Below, one piece after another: positions 1 to 12,959 of a stretch of 64,000 bases of DNA. The translations under genes were made by a program, and so were the position numbers. Every line of letters begins with the position of its first letter. Positions within the stretch are counted from its first letter, which is position 1. Source of the stretch: Clostridia bacterium (GTDB lineage Bacteria; Bacillota; Clostridia; Oscillospirales; Acutalibacteraceae); contig JAKSQO010000005.1 in the NCBI GenBank assembly GCA_024404095.1, positions 55,277 through 119,276 of the forward strand, given 5' to 3'. A model generated the notes under the pieces. The model was not told the origin of the DNA and made no database searches. It saw nothing but the letters and a program-made list of their open reading frames with translations.

Positions 1-370
1 CATCAACCTTGATAAGTGCTGAAACAGCCTCAACAAGAAGGTCATCGGGAAGATAAGGCATACACATACGCTCGAACGTCTTTCTCATTCTCTTTACATT
101 CATATCAGGTCTGAAAAGCTGAATTTTATTATCGGGAGTTCTGTATGCCTTCATGCCCTCGAACATCATCTGTGCATAATGAAGCACGCATGAAGCAGGG
201 TCAATCTGCAAAGGCTCATAGGGAACAACTCTGCCGTCATGCCAGCCCTGACCCTCGTCATAGTCCATTACAAACATATGGTCTGTAAAGTACTTTGCAA
301 AGCCGAGTGCACTCTCGTCAGGCTTCTGCTTGGGATGTGTGGTTCTTGTTACAGGAAAATTGTAGCTCAT
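1..370 (-). CDS. ilvE: Branched-chain amino acid aminotransferase (3' part lies outside the window)
   Basis: This is the first 123 codons of a class IV, PLP-dependent aminotransferase that runs off the left edge. The start ATG is at 370, behind an ATCC/AAAGGATG-type purine stretch. Visible in the reading frame are the N-terminal block containing YFTDHMFVMDYDEGQGWHDG, then the conserved stretch DPASCVLHYAQMMFEGMKAY and LFRPDMNVKRM, typical of IlvE (fold type IV) near residues 50-90. It would transfer the amino group between glutamate and leucine, isoleucine or valine in the cytosol. It fits the nitrogen-metabolism neighbourhood and the liv importer further right. The catalytic lysine lies beyond the window, so activity cannot be judged. 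Confidence 0.9.
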   Translation of the reverse strand, partial: MSYNFPVTRTTHPKQKPDESALGFAKYFTDHMFVMDYDEGQGWHDGRVVPYEPLQIDPASCVLHYAQMMFEGMKAYRTPDNKIQLFRPDMNVKRMRKTFERMCMPYLPDDLLVEAVSALIKVD

Positions 371-394
371 TATATTTTCATCCTTTCAATTATT

Positions 395-1180
395 TTAAAA
401 TTTATAAAGCTCTTTCCGTCTGTCAGAGAAAACATTGATTGTTTCTCTTATATTCTTAAGCACCGAAGTATCACATTCAGCACTTATAATTGATTCATTG
501 CCGTCTGTTTCGGTCAGTATCTCTCCCCACGGGTCAATAATTCTCGAACAGCCGCCGTAAACCGTCTGCCCTGCCGTGCCGCAGGAATTACAGCACGCTA
601 CAAACATCTGATTTTCAATCGCTCTCGCCCTTGAAAGCGTCGCAAGATGAGGTATTCTCACATCGGGCCATTGTGCGACAACAAACAGAAAATCGAGTCC
701 GTCAACCGTCATGCTTCTTGTCAGCTCGGGGAAACGGATATCATAGCAGATGATTATTCCGCAGCTGTTGCCGTCTAACTCAAACGTGCAGAGCTTTTCG
801 CCCTTACGGAAAAATCCGTCCTCGTTCATCGGTGTGAACAGGTGTGTTTTATCGTACTCGGCTATTGCCTCGCCATCACGGTTAAATATGTACGCTGTGT
901 TCCACACATCGCCGTCCCTGACGTTCGCAACGCTGCCTGCAACTATGTTGACGTTATATTTCTTCGCAAGAGAACCTATCACAGCCTTTGTCTTTTCACC
1001 GTTTTTATCAGAAAGCTCTGCGAGATTTTCGTGAGGGAAAAAGCCCGTGTTCCACATTTCGGGAAGCACTATAACATCAGGACTTTCATTCATAGCATCG
1101 GCAATCAGCTTTTCGGCTTTAATGTAATTTGCTTCGGGTGAGCAAAATTCCATATTCATCTGAACGCAGGAAATTTTCAT
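395..1180 (-). CDS. Carbon-nitrogen hydrolase (nitrilase superfamily, omega-amidase-like)
   Basis: A 261-residue single-domain protein of the nitrilase superfamily. The complete Glu-Lys-Cys catalytic triad is visible: Glu41 in LPEMWNTGF, Lys111 in YDKTHLF and Cys145 in ICYDIRFPEL. Members of this size and motif set hydrolyse small amides; the closest functional group by motif is the omega-amidase/YafV type, which deamidates alpha-ketoglutaramate or alpha-ketosuccinamate, but the exact substrate is inferred. It sits 10 bp downstream of the ANTAR regulator and 24 bp upstream of the aminotransferase, all on the same strand. It is therefore probably part of the glnA operon, and an amide-salvage role would suit it. 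Confidence 0.85.
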   Translation of the reverse strand: MKISCVQMNMEFCSPEANYIKAEKLIADAMNESPDVIVLPEMWNTGFFPHENLAELSDKNGEKTKAVIGSLAKKYNVNIVAGSVANVRDGDVWNTAYIFNRDGEAIAEYDKTHLFTPMNEDGFFRKGEKLCTFELDGNSCGIIICYDIRFPELTRSMTVDGLDFLFVVAQWPDVRIPHLATLSRARAIENQMFVACCNSCGTAGQTVYGGCSRIIDPWGEILTETDGNESIISAECDTSVLKNIRETINVFSDRRKELYKF

Positions 1181-1190
1181 TTATATCACC

Positions 1191-1778
1191 TTATTTCTGA
1201 TACGTTTTCAGTATATCCTCGGCAATTGACAGCTTGCTTACGCAGTTGTCCATAGCCTGCTTTTCAATGTATCGGTGCGCATCCGCCTCGGTCATTTTCA
1301 GATTTTCGATAAGCAGCCACTTCGCACGGTTGACAATTCTGATTTCCTTCATCTTGCCCTCGATTGAATCTGTTTTCTTATCGGTCTGAATCAGCCTTTC
1401 TCGCGCCGAGGCAAGCCATCTGAGCGCCTGCTCCATATTTGCGGTCGAGGTCGGCTTCATAATTGTAAAAACGCCGTAGGGTGTGACCTGATAATTGATT
1501 TTTTCATAAAGCTCGGCCTTAACCATAAGCAGGCAGACGGAGCTTTTATTTCTGCATATTTCCACCGCAAACTCCGTACCGAAATCGTCTTTCAGCGGTG
1601 CGTTGATGATGATGAAATCAAAAAATGTATCAAGCACGGCACGCTTGGCGGCTGCGGCGGAGTTTACAAAAACAACATTGCTGTATCGGGTTGACGGGAG
1701 CAGACTTTTGAACGCATCCGTCATTTTATCGGAGGATGAAACGACAAGAACACTGTATTTTTTACTGTTATATACCAT
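1191..1778 (-). CDS. ANTAR-domain antitermination regulator with a degenerate receiver domain
   Basis: About 195 residues: a response-regulator-like fold (about 5-115), then a helical linker and a C-terminal ANTAR domain (about 135-190) with the typical pattern RAKWLLIENLKMTEADAHRY. ANTAR proteins bind paired RNA hairpins with six-base loops and prevent transcription termination. The receiver's usual phospho-acceptor Asp is replaced: the third strand reads FDFIIINAPL, with Asn at that place, so control is probably not by phosphorylation. Start: ATG at 1784 abuts GGAGG (1785-1789) with no spacer, so ATG at 1778 (6-base spacer) is preferred. It lies 33 bp behind glnA. From memory, an ANTAR regulator (NitR/GlnR) also accompanies glnA in solventogenic clostridia; likely targets here are the gdhA leader hairpins at 3265-3394. 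Confidence 0.85.
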   Translation of the reverse strand: MVYNSKKYSVLVVSSSDKMTDAFKSLLPSTRYSNVVFVNSAAAAKRAVLDTFFDFIIINAPLKDDFGTEFAVEICRNKSSVCLLMVKAELYEKINYQVTPYGVFTIMKPTSTANMEQALRWLASARERLIQTDKKTDSIEGKMKEIRIVNRAKWLLIENLKMTEADAHRYIEKQAMDNCVSKLSIAEDILKTYQK

Positions 1779-1811
1779 ATTCATCCTCCTTTTCTTTTTA
1801 TTTTAACTAAA

Positions 1812-3023
1812 TCAGTCGCAGTAGGTTTTAATCATTGCGTCCGAAAGATGAGCATTGATAAACTCACTGTTCTTTGCGATTCTTGCCGCTTCCGTTCTGC
1901 TTGCGGGAAGCTTGTCAAACCTGTCAAGTACGTCCTTATCTGACTTGTAAATGTTTATATCTGCCGCAGGCGGAAGCTTAAGATTGTTCTGAATTCCGTC
2001 AAGACCTGCATAAATAAGGAGCGCAAACGCAAGATACGGGTTGGCTCTCGGGTCGGGAGAACGAAGCTCCATTCGGCGGTACTCACCCTGAGCGGCAGGA
2101 ATTCTGATAAGCTGTGAGCGGTTTTCGCTTGACCAGCTGATAAACTTCGGTGCCTTGTGTGAGCCGAGACGTCTGTAAGATTCAGCCTTGTGATTGAGGA
2201 AAACCGTCATATCCTTTATATTATGAAGTATGCCTGCAATCATAGACTCCATATTGACCTCTTCACCGTTTTTCGCTCTGACGGAAATATTTATATGGAA
2301 GCCGTTACCGGGCTTATCGTCAAACGGCTTCGGGGAAAAGCTTGCCCACAGACCGTTATGAATTGCGATATCCTGAACAACCTTGCGGAACGTCAGCGCA
2401 TTATCGGCGGCAGAAAGAGCATCGGAATATCTGAAGTCAATTTCGTTCTGACCCGGTCCCTCCTCGTGATGTGAGCTTTCCGGGTCAATTCCCATATCCT
2501 TTAAGGTAAGGCAGATTTCACGGCGGATTTTCTCGCCCTTATCGTACGGAGCTATATCCATGTAGCTCGCATTGTCATAGGGAATCTTCACGCTGTCGCC
2601 GTTTTCATCAATCTTAAAGAGATAGAATTCCATCTCCGCACCGAAGCAGAATTCGTAGCCTGCCTTATCGGCGGTCTCAACAGCTTTTTTGAGAATACTT
2701 CTTGTATCATTCTCAAAGAGACGTCCGTCAGGATAGCAGACGGAGCAGTACATACGCACCATACGACCGTAATCAGGGTTCCAAGGCAGAGCCGAAAGAG
2801 TGCTCGGGTCGGGATGCAGAAACAAATCGGAATGTACCTCGTCACCGAAGCCTGCAACAGCGGACGCATCAAATGCAATACCGTGATCAAATGCACGTTC
2901 AAGCTCCTCAGGCATGATTGAAATATTTTTCTGTTTACCGAAAACATCACAGAACGCAAGGCGGATGAACTTAACGTCCTCTTCACTTACAAACTGTAAT
3001 ACTTCTTCTTTTGTATAATTCAT
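1812..3023 (-). CDS. glnA: Glutamine synthetase, type I-like
   Basis: ATP-dependent amidation of glutamate with ammonium, cytosolic. The catalytic domain motifs are all present: GAEMEFYLF (Glu130, Glu132), HHEEGPGQNEIDFRY (Glu187, Glu194), GNGFHINISV (His243) and the RIPAAQGEYRRMELRSPD block with RANPYLAFA after it. At 403 residues it is about 40 shorter than most bacterial GlnA-I. The start at 3023 was chosen because AGAGGAACGG lies directly upstream and residues align with GlnA from there; a frame extension to 3068 looks untranslated. The gene has its own promoter and a leader attenuator (3109-3149) and precedes the ANTAR regulator. A second, type III synthetase (4792-6888) lies on the opposite strand. 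Confidence 0.95.
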   Translation of the reverse strand: MNYTKEEVLQFVSEEDVKFIRLAFCDVFGKQKNISIMPEELERAFDHGIAFDASAVAGFGDEVHSDLFLHPDPSTLSALPWNPDYGRMVRMYCSVCYPDGRLFENDTRSILKKAVETADKAGYEFCFGAEMEFYLFKIDENGDSVKIPYDNASYMDIAPYDKGEKIRREICLTLKDMGIDPESSHHEEGPGQNEIDFRYSDALSAADNALTFRKVVQDIAIHNGLWASFSPKPFDDKPGNGFHINISVRAKNGEEVNMESMIAGILHNIKDMTVFLNHKAESYRRLGSHKAPKFISWSSENRSQLIRIPAAQGEYRRMELRSPDPRANPYLAFALLIYAGLDGIQNNLKLPPAADINIYKSDKDVLDRFDKLPASRTEAARIAKNSEFINAHLSDAMIKTYCD

Positions 3024-3103
3024 ATCCGTTCCTCTTTTCAGAACAAAATAAATGCACAGTTTTATCATAACACTGTGTAATGTTTAATTACAAAAACTAA
3101 ACG

Positions 3104-3149
3104 AAAAAGGTGCTCATCAGCAGGGATTCCTCCTCCACCGATAAACACC
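3104..3149 (-). promoter_or_regulatory. Leader attenuator/terminator of glnA
   Basis: In the glnA transcript a 12-bp stem (3138-3149 with 3109-3120, GU pairs allowed) encloses a G-rich loop and is followed directly by five U (plus-strand A run 3104-3108). It lies about 15 nt after the expected transcription start and 85 nt before glnA, so it can stop transcription before the gene. I see no clear A1/G4 hexaloop here, unlike in the gdhA leader, so the sensing partner is open. Confidence 0.6.
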
Positions 3150-3165
3150 AAAATCATTTTTTAAA

Positions 3166-3194
3166 ATATTACAACTTAATGATATTTTTGTCAA
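3166..3194 (-). promoter_or_regulatory. Promoter of the glnA-ANTAR operon
   Basis: On the minus strand TTGACA (3189-3194) and TAATAT (3166-3171) are separated by exactly 17 bp. It is divergent from the gdhA promoter; the two -35 boxes are about 32 bp apart. Confidence 0.75.
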
Positions 3195-3225
3195 TACAAA
3201 ATTTATAATTTTTTTGAAAAAAGGC

Positions 3226-3254
3226 TTGACAAACGCAATATATAGGTGTATTAT
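3226..3254 (+). promoter_or_regulatory. Promoter of gdhA-glnN-asnB
   Basis: TTGACA (3226-3231), a 17-bp spacer and TATTAT (3249-3254). Transcription should begin near 3261, right before the first ANTAR-type hairpin, leaving a leader of about 150 nt. Confidence 0.8.
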
Positions 3255-3264
3255 TTCATGCATA

Positions 3265-3313
3265 AAAGGCAACGGAGTCTTTGAACATATGGGTTCGAAG
3301 ACTCTTTTCTTAT
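3265..3313 (+). promoter_or_regulatory. ANTAR-type hairpin 1 overlapping intrinsic terminator 1, gdhA leader
   Basis: AAAGGC (3265-3270) can pair with GTCTTT (3277-3282), closing a six-base loop AACGGA with A at position 1 and G at position 4, the known signature of ANTAR-bound hairpins. The same 3' arm is also the 5' arm of a longer 12-bp stem (3275-3286 with 3293-3304) followed by TTTTCTTATTGTT, an intrinsic terminator. The two foldings exclude each other, so binding of the small hairpin should cause read-through. Confidence 0.75.
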
Positions 3314-3339
3314 TGTTACCCGAAAAAATATAATTATAA

Positions 3340-4745
<1,406 letters not shown>

Positions 4746-4791
4746 ATAAAAAAATATAATTTTATCAAATCTAAAAAAGGAGGAAAAATTT

Positions 4792-6888
4792 ATGAAAACA
4801 GTACCTGAATATTTCGGAAGCAAGGTATTTGACGACAGAGTAATGAAAGCAAAGCTTTCAGCTGATGTTTACGCATCGCTGAAAAAGACAATCGACGAGG
4901 GCGCAAAGCTTAATATCGGCGTGGCAAATGCCGTCGCGGCGGCAATGAAGGACTGGGCAATCGCCAACGGCGCAACCCACTTCACACACTGGTTTCAGCC
5001 TCTGACGGGTATAACCGCTGAGAAGCACGACAGCTTCATCACACCCTCACCCGACGGCGGCGTAATAATGGAATTTTCAGGCAAGGAGCTCATAAAGGGC
5101 GAGCCCGACGCTTCCTCCTTTCCCTCAGGCGGTCTGCGTGCTACATTTGAGGCAAGAGGATATACAGCATGGGACCCCACATCATACGCATTTATAAAGG
5201 GAACCGCACTCTGCATTCCCACCGCATTCTGCGCATACTCAGGCGAAGCTCTTGACAAGAAAACTCCGCTTCTGCGTTCAATGCAGGCTCTCAACAAGCA
5301 GGCTCTGCGCATACTCAAGCTCTTCGGCAACGAGGATGTCAAGTATGTCAGCACATCGGTAGGTCCCGAGCAGGAATACTTCCTTATAACTAAGGAGATG
5401 TACGACAAGCGTCCCGACCTGCGTTCGTCAGGCAGAACCCTCTTCGGCGCAAAGCCTCCCAAGGGTCAGGAAATGGATGACCACTACTTCGGTGTAATCA
5501 AACCGAAGGTAGCCGAATTCATGGCGGATCTCAACGATGAACTGTGGAAGCTCGGAATTCTTGCAAAAACGGAGCACAACGAGGTTGCTCCCGCTCAGCA
5601 CGAGCTTGCTCCCATATACAGCACAACAAACCTCGCAACAGATCACAACCAGCTCACAATGGAAATCATGCAGAAGGTTGCCGCAAAACACGGCCTTGTT
5701 TGTCTCCTCCATGAGAAACCGTTCGCAGGTGTAAACGGCAGCGGTAAGCATAACAACTGGTCAATGGCAACCGATAACGGCGCAAACCTCCTCTCACCGG
5801 GCGATACTCCGTATGAAAACGCCCAGTTCCTCCTCTTCCTTTGCGCTGTTATCAAAGCTGTTGACGACTATCAGGACCTTCTGCGAATTTCTGTTGCAAG
5901 CGCAGGCAATGACCACAGACTCGGTGCCGACGAAGCTCCTCCCGCAGTTATCTCAATCTTCCTCGGTGACGAGCTTACGGCTGTGCTTGATGCCATTGAG
6001 TCCGACACTCCCTACCTCGGTATGGAAAAGACTCAGATGAAGCTCGGTGTAAATGTTCTGCCCAAGTTCAACCGTGATACCACGGACAGAAACAGAACCT
6101 CACCCTTCGCTTTCACCGGCAACAAATTCGAGTTCCGTATGCTCGGCTCAGCTGACAGCATTGCCTGCGCAAATATAATGCTCAACAGCGCAGTCGCTGA
6201 TACACTTCGTATATATGCCGACAGACTTGAAGGCGCTGAGGACTTTGAAACAAAGCTTCACGAAATGATTCGCAAGACAATCAAGGATCACAAGAGAATC
6301 ATCTTCAACGGCAACGGTTACGACAACGAGTGGATTAAGGAAGCAACCGAGAAGAGAGGTCTTCTCAACTATCGCACAACCCCCGACTGTATTCCCCACC
6401 TTGTTGATAAGAAAAACATTGATATGCTCACATCACTCGGTGTATTCACCGAACGGGAGCTTTACTCAAGATGTGACATCCAGCTTGAAAACTACTGCAA
6501 GACAGTTATCATTGAAGCAAACACCATGGCGGCAATGACCAAGACAGAGATTCTCCCCGCAATTGAAGGGTACGTTGCGGAGCTTGCTAAGACAGTAAAG
6601 GTTAAAAAGACAGTCTGTGAGGACATTCCCTGCGGCTACGAAACAAAAACAATCAAAAAGCTTTCGGTTCTTGCTGACAGCATTGCCGAAACAACTGATG
6701 AGCTTGAAGACACACTTATCGCAGTCAAGGATACTGACGATATTCAGGCTGAGGCATTTCTCATCCGTGATAAGCTTATCCCCTGCATGAACGCCCTGAG
6801 AGTTTCCGTTGACCAGTCAGAAAGCGTCACGGCAAAGAAATACTGGCCTTATCCCTCATACGCTGATATCGTTTTCAGCGTAAAATAA
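4792..6888 (+). CDS. glnN: Glutamine synthetase type III
   Basis: 698 residues, the normal size for the GSIII (GlnN) family, which shares the reaction but little sequence with GlnA. Motifs: the N-terminal [24 protein letters not shown] block, GPEQEYFLI (about residue 191), [16 protein letters not shown] (about 261), [11 protein letters not shown] (about 314), and [15 protein letters not shown] (about 440). It starts 46 bp after gdhA behind AAAGGAGG, so glutamate dehydrogenase and this synthetase are made from one message. Having both GSI and GSIII on opposite strands under separate leaders suggests they serve different nitrogen states; that is inference. Confidence 0.97.
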   Translation: MKTVPEYFGSKVFDDRVMKAKLSADVYASLKKTIDEGAKLNIGVANAVAAAMKDWAIANGATHFTHWFQPLTGITAEKHDSFITPSPDGGVIMEFSGKELIKGEPDASSFPSGGLRATFEARGYTAWDPTSYAFIKGTALCIPTAFCAYSGEALDKKTPLLRSMQALNKQALRILKLFGNEDVKYVSTSVGPEQEYFLITKEMYDKRPDLRSSGRTLFGAKPPKGQEMDDHYFGVIKPKVAEFMADLNDELWKLGILAKTEHNEVAPAQHELAPIYSTTNLATDHNQLTMEIMQKVAAKHGLVCLLHEKPFAGVNGSGKHNNWSMATDNGANLLSPGDTPYENAQFLLFLCAVIKAVDDYQDLLRISVASAGNDHRLGADEAPPAVISIFLGDELTAVLDAIESDTPYLGMEKTQMKLGVNVLPKFNRDTTDRNRTSPFAFTGNKFEFRMLGSADSIACANIMLNSAVADTLRIYADRLEGAEDFETKLHEMIRKTIKDHKRIIFNGNGYDNEWIKEATEKRGLLNYRTTPDCIPHLVDKKNIDMLTSLGVFTERELYSRCDIQLENYCKTVIIEANTMAAMTKTEILPAIEGYVAELAKTVKVKKTVCEDIPCGYETKTIKKLSVLADSIAETTDELEDTLIAVKDTDDIQAEAFLIRDKLIPCMNALRVSVDQSESVTAKKYWPYPSYADIVFSVK

Positions 6889-6900
6889 GGAGGTATCTGT

Positions 6901-8484
6901 ATGTGCTCAATTATAGGTTACTGCGGATACGTCCCATCTGCGGATGAGTTCAGAAAGGGCTTCGACAGAACAATCTCGAGAGGCCCTGACGACAGCAGAA
7001 TTGTTGAAGCAGGCAAGGGTGTGCTCGGTTTTCACAGACTTTCTATTATGGGTCTTACCGATTCAGGTATGCAGCCTTTCTCTCATAAGGAAAGCTATGT
7101 TGTATGCAACGGCGAAATCTACGGCTTTGAAAAGCTCCGTGATGAGCTTATAAAGAAAGGCTACACATTCAAAAGCGACAGCGACTGCGAAACACTTCTT
7201 CCTCTCTATTATGAGTACGGAACCGATATGTTCGCTATGCTTGACGCTGAATACGCGCTGATAATCTATGACGGAAGAACAGATGAGTTCATTGCGGCTC
7301 GTGACCCGATAGGTATCAGACCGCTTTACTACGGCTATGACAAGAAGAATGACATTGTTTTCGCAAGTGAAGCAAAAAATCTTGTCGGACTTGTCGGTGA
7401 GATTAAGCCGTTCCCTCCCGGACATTATTACAAAAACGGCAAATTCATATTATATAACGACATTGCGAAAGCGGATACTTACTGTTATGACAGCATTGAT
7501 ACTGTTTGCAAAAATATCCGTGACAAGCTTGTCGCAGGCGTTGAAAAGCGACTTGTGGCAGACGCTAAGGTCGGTTTCCTGCTATCGGGCGGTCTTGATT
7601 CCTCTCTTGTCTGCGCAATCGCCGCGGCAAAGAGCGACAAGCCGATCAGAACCTTTGCAATCGGTATGAGCGAGGATGCGATCGACCTCAAATACGCAAA
7701 ACAGGTTGCCGATTTTATCGGCAGCGAGCATACGGAGGTTATCATAACAAAGGACGATGTCCTTAAAAACCTTGAAGCTGTTATCGAGCTTCTCGGCACT
7801 TATGACATTACAACAATCCGTGCATCAATGGGTATGTATCTTGTCTGTAAGTACATACACGAGAACACCGATATCCGTGTTCTCCTTACGGGTGAAATTT
7901 CGGATGAGCTTTTCGGCTATAAATACACCGATTTCGCTCCGTCGGCAGAAGCGTTTCAGAGGGAGGCTCAAAAGCGCATAAGAGAGCTTCATATGTATGA
8001 CGTTCTCCGTGCGGACAGATGTATTTCCGTCAACTCTCTTGAAGCACGTGTCCCCTTCGGCGATCTTGACTTTGTAAAGTATGTAATGGCGATTGACCCC
8101 GAAATGAAGCTGAACAAATACGGCAAGGGCAAATATCTTCTGAGAAAAGCATTTGAAGCTGACAAGCTTCTTCCCGAGAGTATCCTCTGGAGAGAAAAGG
8201 CCGCGTTCTCCGACGCAGTAGGCCATTCAATGGTTGACGACCTCAAGGAATACGCTCAGTCGTGTTACGGCGAAGAGGAAATGATTCAGAAAGCTGAAAA
8301 GTACACTCATTCAAAGCCTTTCACAAAGGAATCACTTCTTTACCGTGAAATTTTTGAAAAATACTATCCCGGACAGTCACAGATGATTGTCGATTTCTGG
8401 ATGCCTAATAAGGAATGGGAGGGCTGCAACGTCAACGACCCGTCAGCCCGTGTTCTGTCAAACTACGGTGAAAGCGGAAAATAA
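6901..8484 (+). CDS. asnB: Asparagine synthase (glutamine-hydrolysing)
   Basis: Class II glutamine amidotransferase plus synthetase domain. Cys2 directly after Met is the Ntn-type nucleophile (MCSIIGYCGY), with ISRGPDDS and LGFHRLSIMG in the glutaminase half. The synthetase half has the pyrophosphatase loop LLSGGLDSSLV at about residue 227. It converts aspartate, glutamine and ATP to asparagine. At 527 residues it matches AsnB length. Start 12 bp after glnN with GGAGG in the gap, so it is the third gene of the gdhA operon. Confidence 0.95.
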   Translation: MCSIIGYCGYVPSADEFRKGFDRTISRGPDDSRIVEAGKGVLGFHRLSIMGLTDSGMQPFSHKESYVVCNGEIYGFEKLRDELIKKGYTFKSDSDCETLLPLYYEYGTDMFAMLDAEYALIIYDGRTDEFIAARDPIGIRPLYYGYDKKNDIVFASEAKNLVGLVGEIKPFPPGHYYKNGKFILYNDIAKADTYCYDSIDTVCKNIRDKLVAGVEKRLVADAKVGFLLSGGLDSSLVCAIAAAKSDKPIRTFAIGMSEDAIDLKYAKQVADFIGSEHTEVIITKDDVLKNLEAVIELLGTYDITTIRASMGMYLVCKYIHENTDIRVLLTGEISDELFGYKYTDFAPSAEAFQREAQKRIRELHMYDVLRADRCISVNSLEARVPFGDLDFVKYVMAIDPEMKLNKYGKGKYLLRKAFEADKLLPESILWREKAAFSDAVGHSMVDDLKEYAQSCYGEEEMIQKAEKYTHSKPFTKESLLYREIFEKYYPGQSQMIVDFWMPNKEWEGCNVNDPSARVLSNYGESGK

Positions 8485-8517
8485 GGCTTGCCGAAAACAG
8501 GCACAGAGCAGTTAAAT

Positions 8518-8573
8518 GAAATATATCGGAATGAACGCGCAAACTGTTTCATTCCGATATTTCGCAGTATTTT
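8518..8573 (+). terminator. Probable terminator after asnB
   Basis: A 16-bp stem with a 2-nt bulge (8518-8535 with 8548-8563), 12-nt loop, followed by the T-rich GCAGTATTTTATAAAC. The U-tract is not compact, so it could also act as an RNA-stabilising hairpin. Confidence 0.6.
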
Positions 8574-8589
8574 ATAAACTTGAAAATAA

Positions 8590-8652
8590 TTTCCGTTGCA
8601 CGTATACGGATTAGCGCAATGGATTTATATAGATTACAGGGTAACCTGTCAG
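8590..8652 (+). other. Structured leader upstream of guaA, class unknown
   Basis: Two further hairpins lie in the 215-bp gap before guaA: CCGTTGC (8593-8599) can pair with GCAATGG (8616-8622) around a CGTATACG palindrome, and ACAGG-GTAA-CCTGT (8636-8649) has a GNRA-type tetraloop. I do not recognise a known guanine or PRPP riboswitch signature. No convincing promoter was found. Confidence 0.35.
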
Positions 8653-8699
8653 ATAAAATATACTATTATTATTTCTGAAATTGAAGAGGAGGAAAACAA

Positions 8700-10256
8700 A
8701 TGTCAGAAATCAATAGCAACGTAACTGAAAAGGTACTCGTTCTTGATTTCGGCGGACAGTACAATCAGCTGATTGCACGCCGTGTCAGAGAGCAGAACGT
8801 ATATGCAGAAATAGTACCTTACAACAAAATTACCACCGAAGAAATCAAAGCCGCAGGTTACAGCGGAATAATCTTCACGGGCGGACCGAACAGCGTTTTT
8901 GACCCTGCTTCACCGCATTTCTCAGCCGATATTCTCAACGCAGGCATTCCTATTCTCGGAATCTGCTACGGCTGCCAGCTCATCGCTTATATGGGCGAGG
9001 GCGAGATTTGCTCAGCAGGTTCAATAAGCGAGTACGGCAAAATTGAGCTGAGCGTTAAGGACAGCCTTATTTTTGACGGTATTCCCGGGAAGAGCATCTG
9101 CTGGATGAGTCATACCGACTACGTCAAGAGAGTACCTGACGGCTTTAATATTATTGCTGACACGCAGCAGTGTCCCTGCGCGGCTTTTGCCGATGCAGAA
9201 CGTAAAATCTACGCAGTTCAGTTCCACCCCGAGGTTACTCATACTGAGTACGGCAAGCAGATAATCCGTAATTTCCTTTACAATGTCTGCGAGTGCAAGG
9301 GCGAGTGGACAATGGAAAACTTCGCAAAGGAAACAATTGAAAAGTACAGGGAACAGCTTGACGGTAAAAAGGTTCTCTGTGCTCTTTCGGGCGGTGTTGA
9401 TTCATCCGTTGCCGCAGTTCTTCTTCACAAGGCTATCGGAGACAATCTCACCTGCGTTTTTGTAGACCACGGTCTTCTTCGCAAGGGCGAGGCAGAAATG
9501 GTTGAAAAGGTATTCAGACAGCAGTTCAATATGAATCTTATCTGTGTCAATGCAAAAGCACAGTTCCTTGAGAAGCTTGCGGGTGTTACCGAGCCTGAGA
9601 AAAAGAGAAAGATTATCGGTGAGGAATTCATCCGTGTCTTTGAAAAGGAAGCAAAGAAAATCGGCAAGGTTTACGCACTTGTGCAGGGCACAATCTACCC
9701 CGACGTTATCGAAAGCGGCGCAGGAGATGCGGCAACAATCAAGAGTCACCACAATGTAGGCGGACTTCCGAGCGTTGTTGACTTCGAGGAGATTATCGAG
9801 CCTCTCCGCTGTCTGTTCAAGGACGAGGTAAGAGGTGTCGGTCTTGAGCTTGGCATTGCTCCCGAGCTTGTTTACAGACAGCCGTTCCCCGGTCCCGGAC
9901 TCGCAATCAGAACCGTAGGTGACATCACCGAGGAAAAGCTTGAGATTCTCCGTGAAGCAGACGCAATCTTCACACAGGAGATTGTCAATGACCATCTTGA
10001 AAAAGACACCAATCAGTATTTTGCTGTACTTACAAATACTAGAACCGTCGGCGTTATGGGTGACGCAAGAACATACGGCTATACCATCGCTCTTCGTGCT
10101 GTCTCAACCGACGACTTTATGACGGCGGACTGGACAAGATTGCCGTTTAAAACTCTCGCAAGAGCTTCGAGCCGTATCACAAATGAGGTTCACGGTATCG
10201 GCAGAGTAGTCTATGATATAACAAGTAAACCACCGGCAACTGTTGAGTGGGAATAA
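8700..10256 (+). CDS. guaA: GMP synthase (glutamine-hydrolysing)
   Basis: Makes GMP from XMP with glutamine and ATP. The N-terminal class I amidotransferase has the nucleophile motif GICYGCQL (about residue 86-92) and the HPEVTHT histidine segment near 178. The ATP-pyrophosphatase domain has [14 protein letters not shown] (about 228), followed by the dimerisation domain ending in [11 protein letters not shown], the usual C-terminus. 518 residues, full length. Strong AGAGGAGG site. First of six closely packed genes (guaA-pyrG-carA-carB-nadE-bioY). Confidence 0.97.
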   Translation: MSEINSNVTEKVLVLDFGGQYNQLIARRVREQNVYAEIVPYNKITTEEIKAAGYSGIIFTGGPNSVFDPASPHFSADILNAGIPILGICYGCQLIAYMGEGEICSAGSISEYGKIELSVKDSLIFDGIPGKSICWMSHTDYVKRVPDGFNIIADTQQCPCAAFADAERKIYAVQFHPEVTHTEYGKQIIRNFLYNVCECKGEWTMENFAKETIEKYREQLDGKKVLCALSGGVDSSVAAVLLHKAIGDNLTCVFVDHGLLRKGEAEMVEKVFRQQFNMNLICVNAKAQFLEKLAGVTEPEKKRKIIGEEFIRVFEKEAKKIGKVYALVQGTIYPDVIESGAGDAATIKSHHNVGGLPSVVDFEEIIEPLRCLFKDEVRGVGLELGIAPELVYRQPFPGPGLAIRTVGDITEEKLEILREADAIFTQEIVNDHLEKDTNQYFAVLTNTRTVGVMGDARTYGYTIALRAVSTDDFMTADWTRLPFKTLARASSRITNEVHGIGRVVYDITSKPPATVEWE

Positions 10257-10270
10257 GGAGTGTTTATTAA

Positions 10271-12951
<2,681 letters not shown>

Positions 12952-12959
<8 letters not shown>

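Noticed and set aside
4792..6888. Glutamine synthetase III as a pseudogene or duplicate of glnA
   Set aside because: It is full length with all family motifs and only distantly related to glnA; both enzymes are genuine.
8516..8614. A 32-codon frame in the gap before guaA (starts MKYIGMNAQ)
   Set aside because: Its ATG lies inside the terminator stem, there is no ribosome binding site, and the codons follow the hairpin arms; chance frame.
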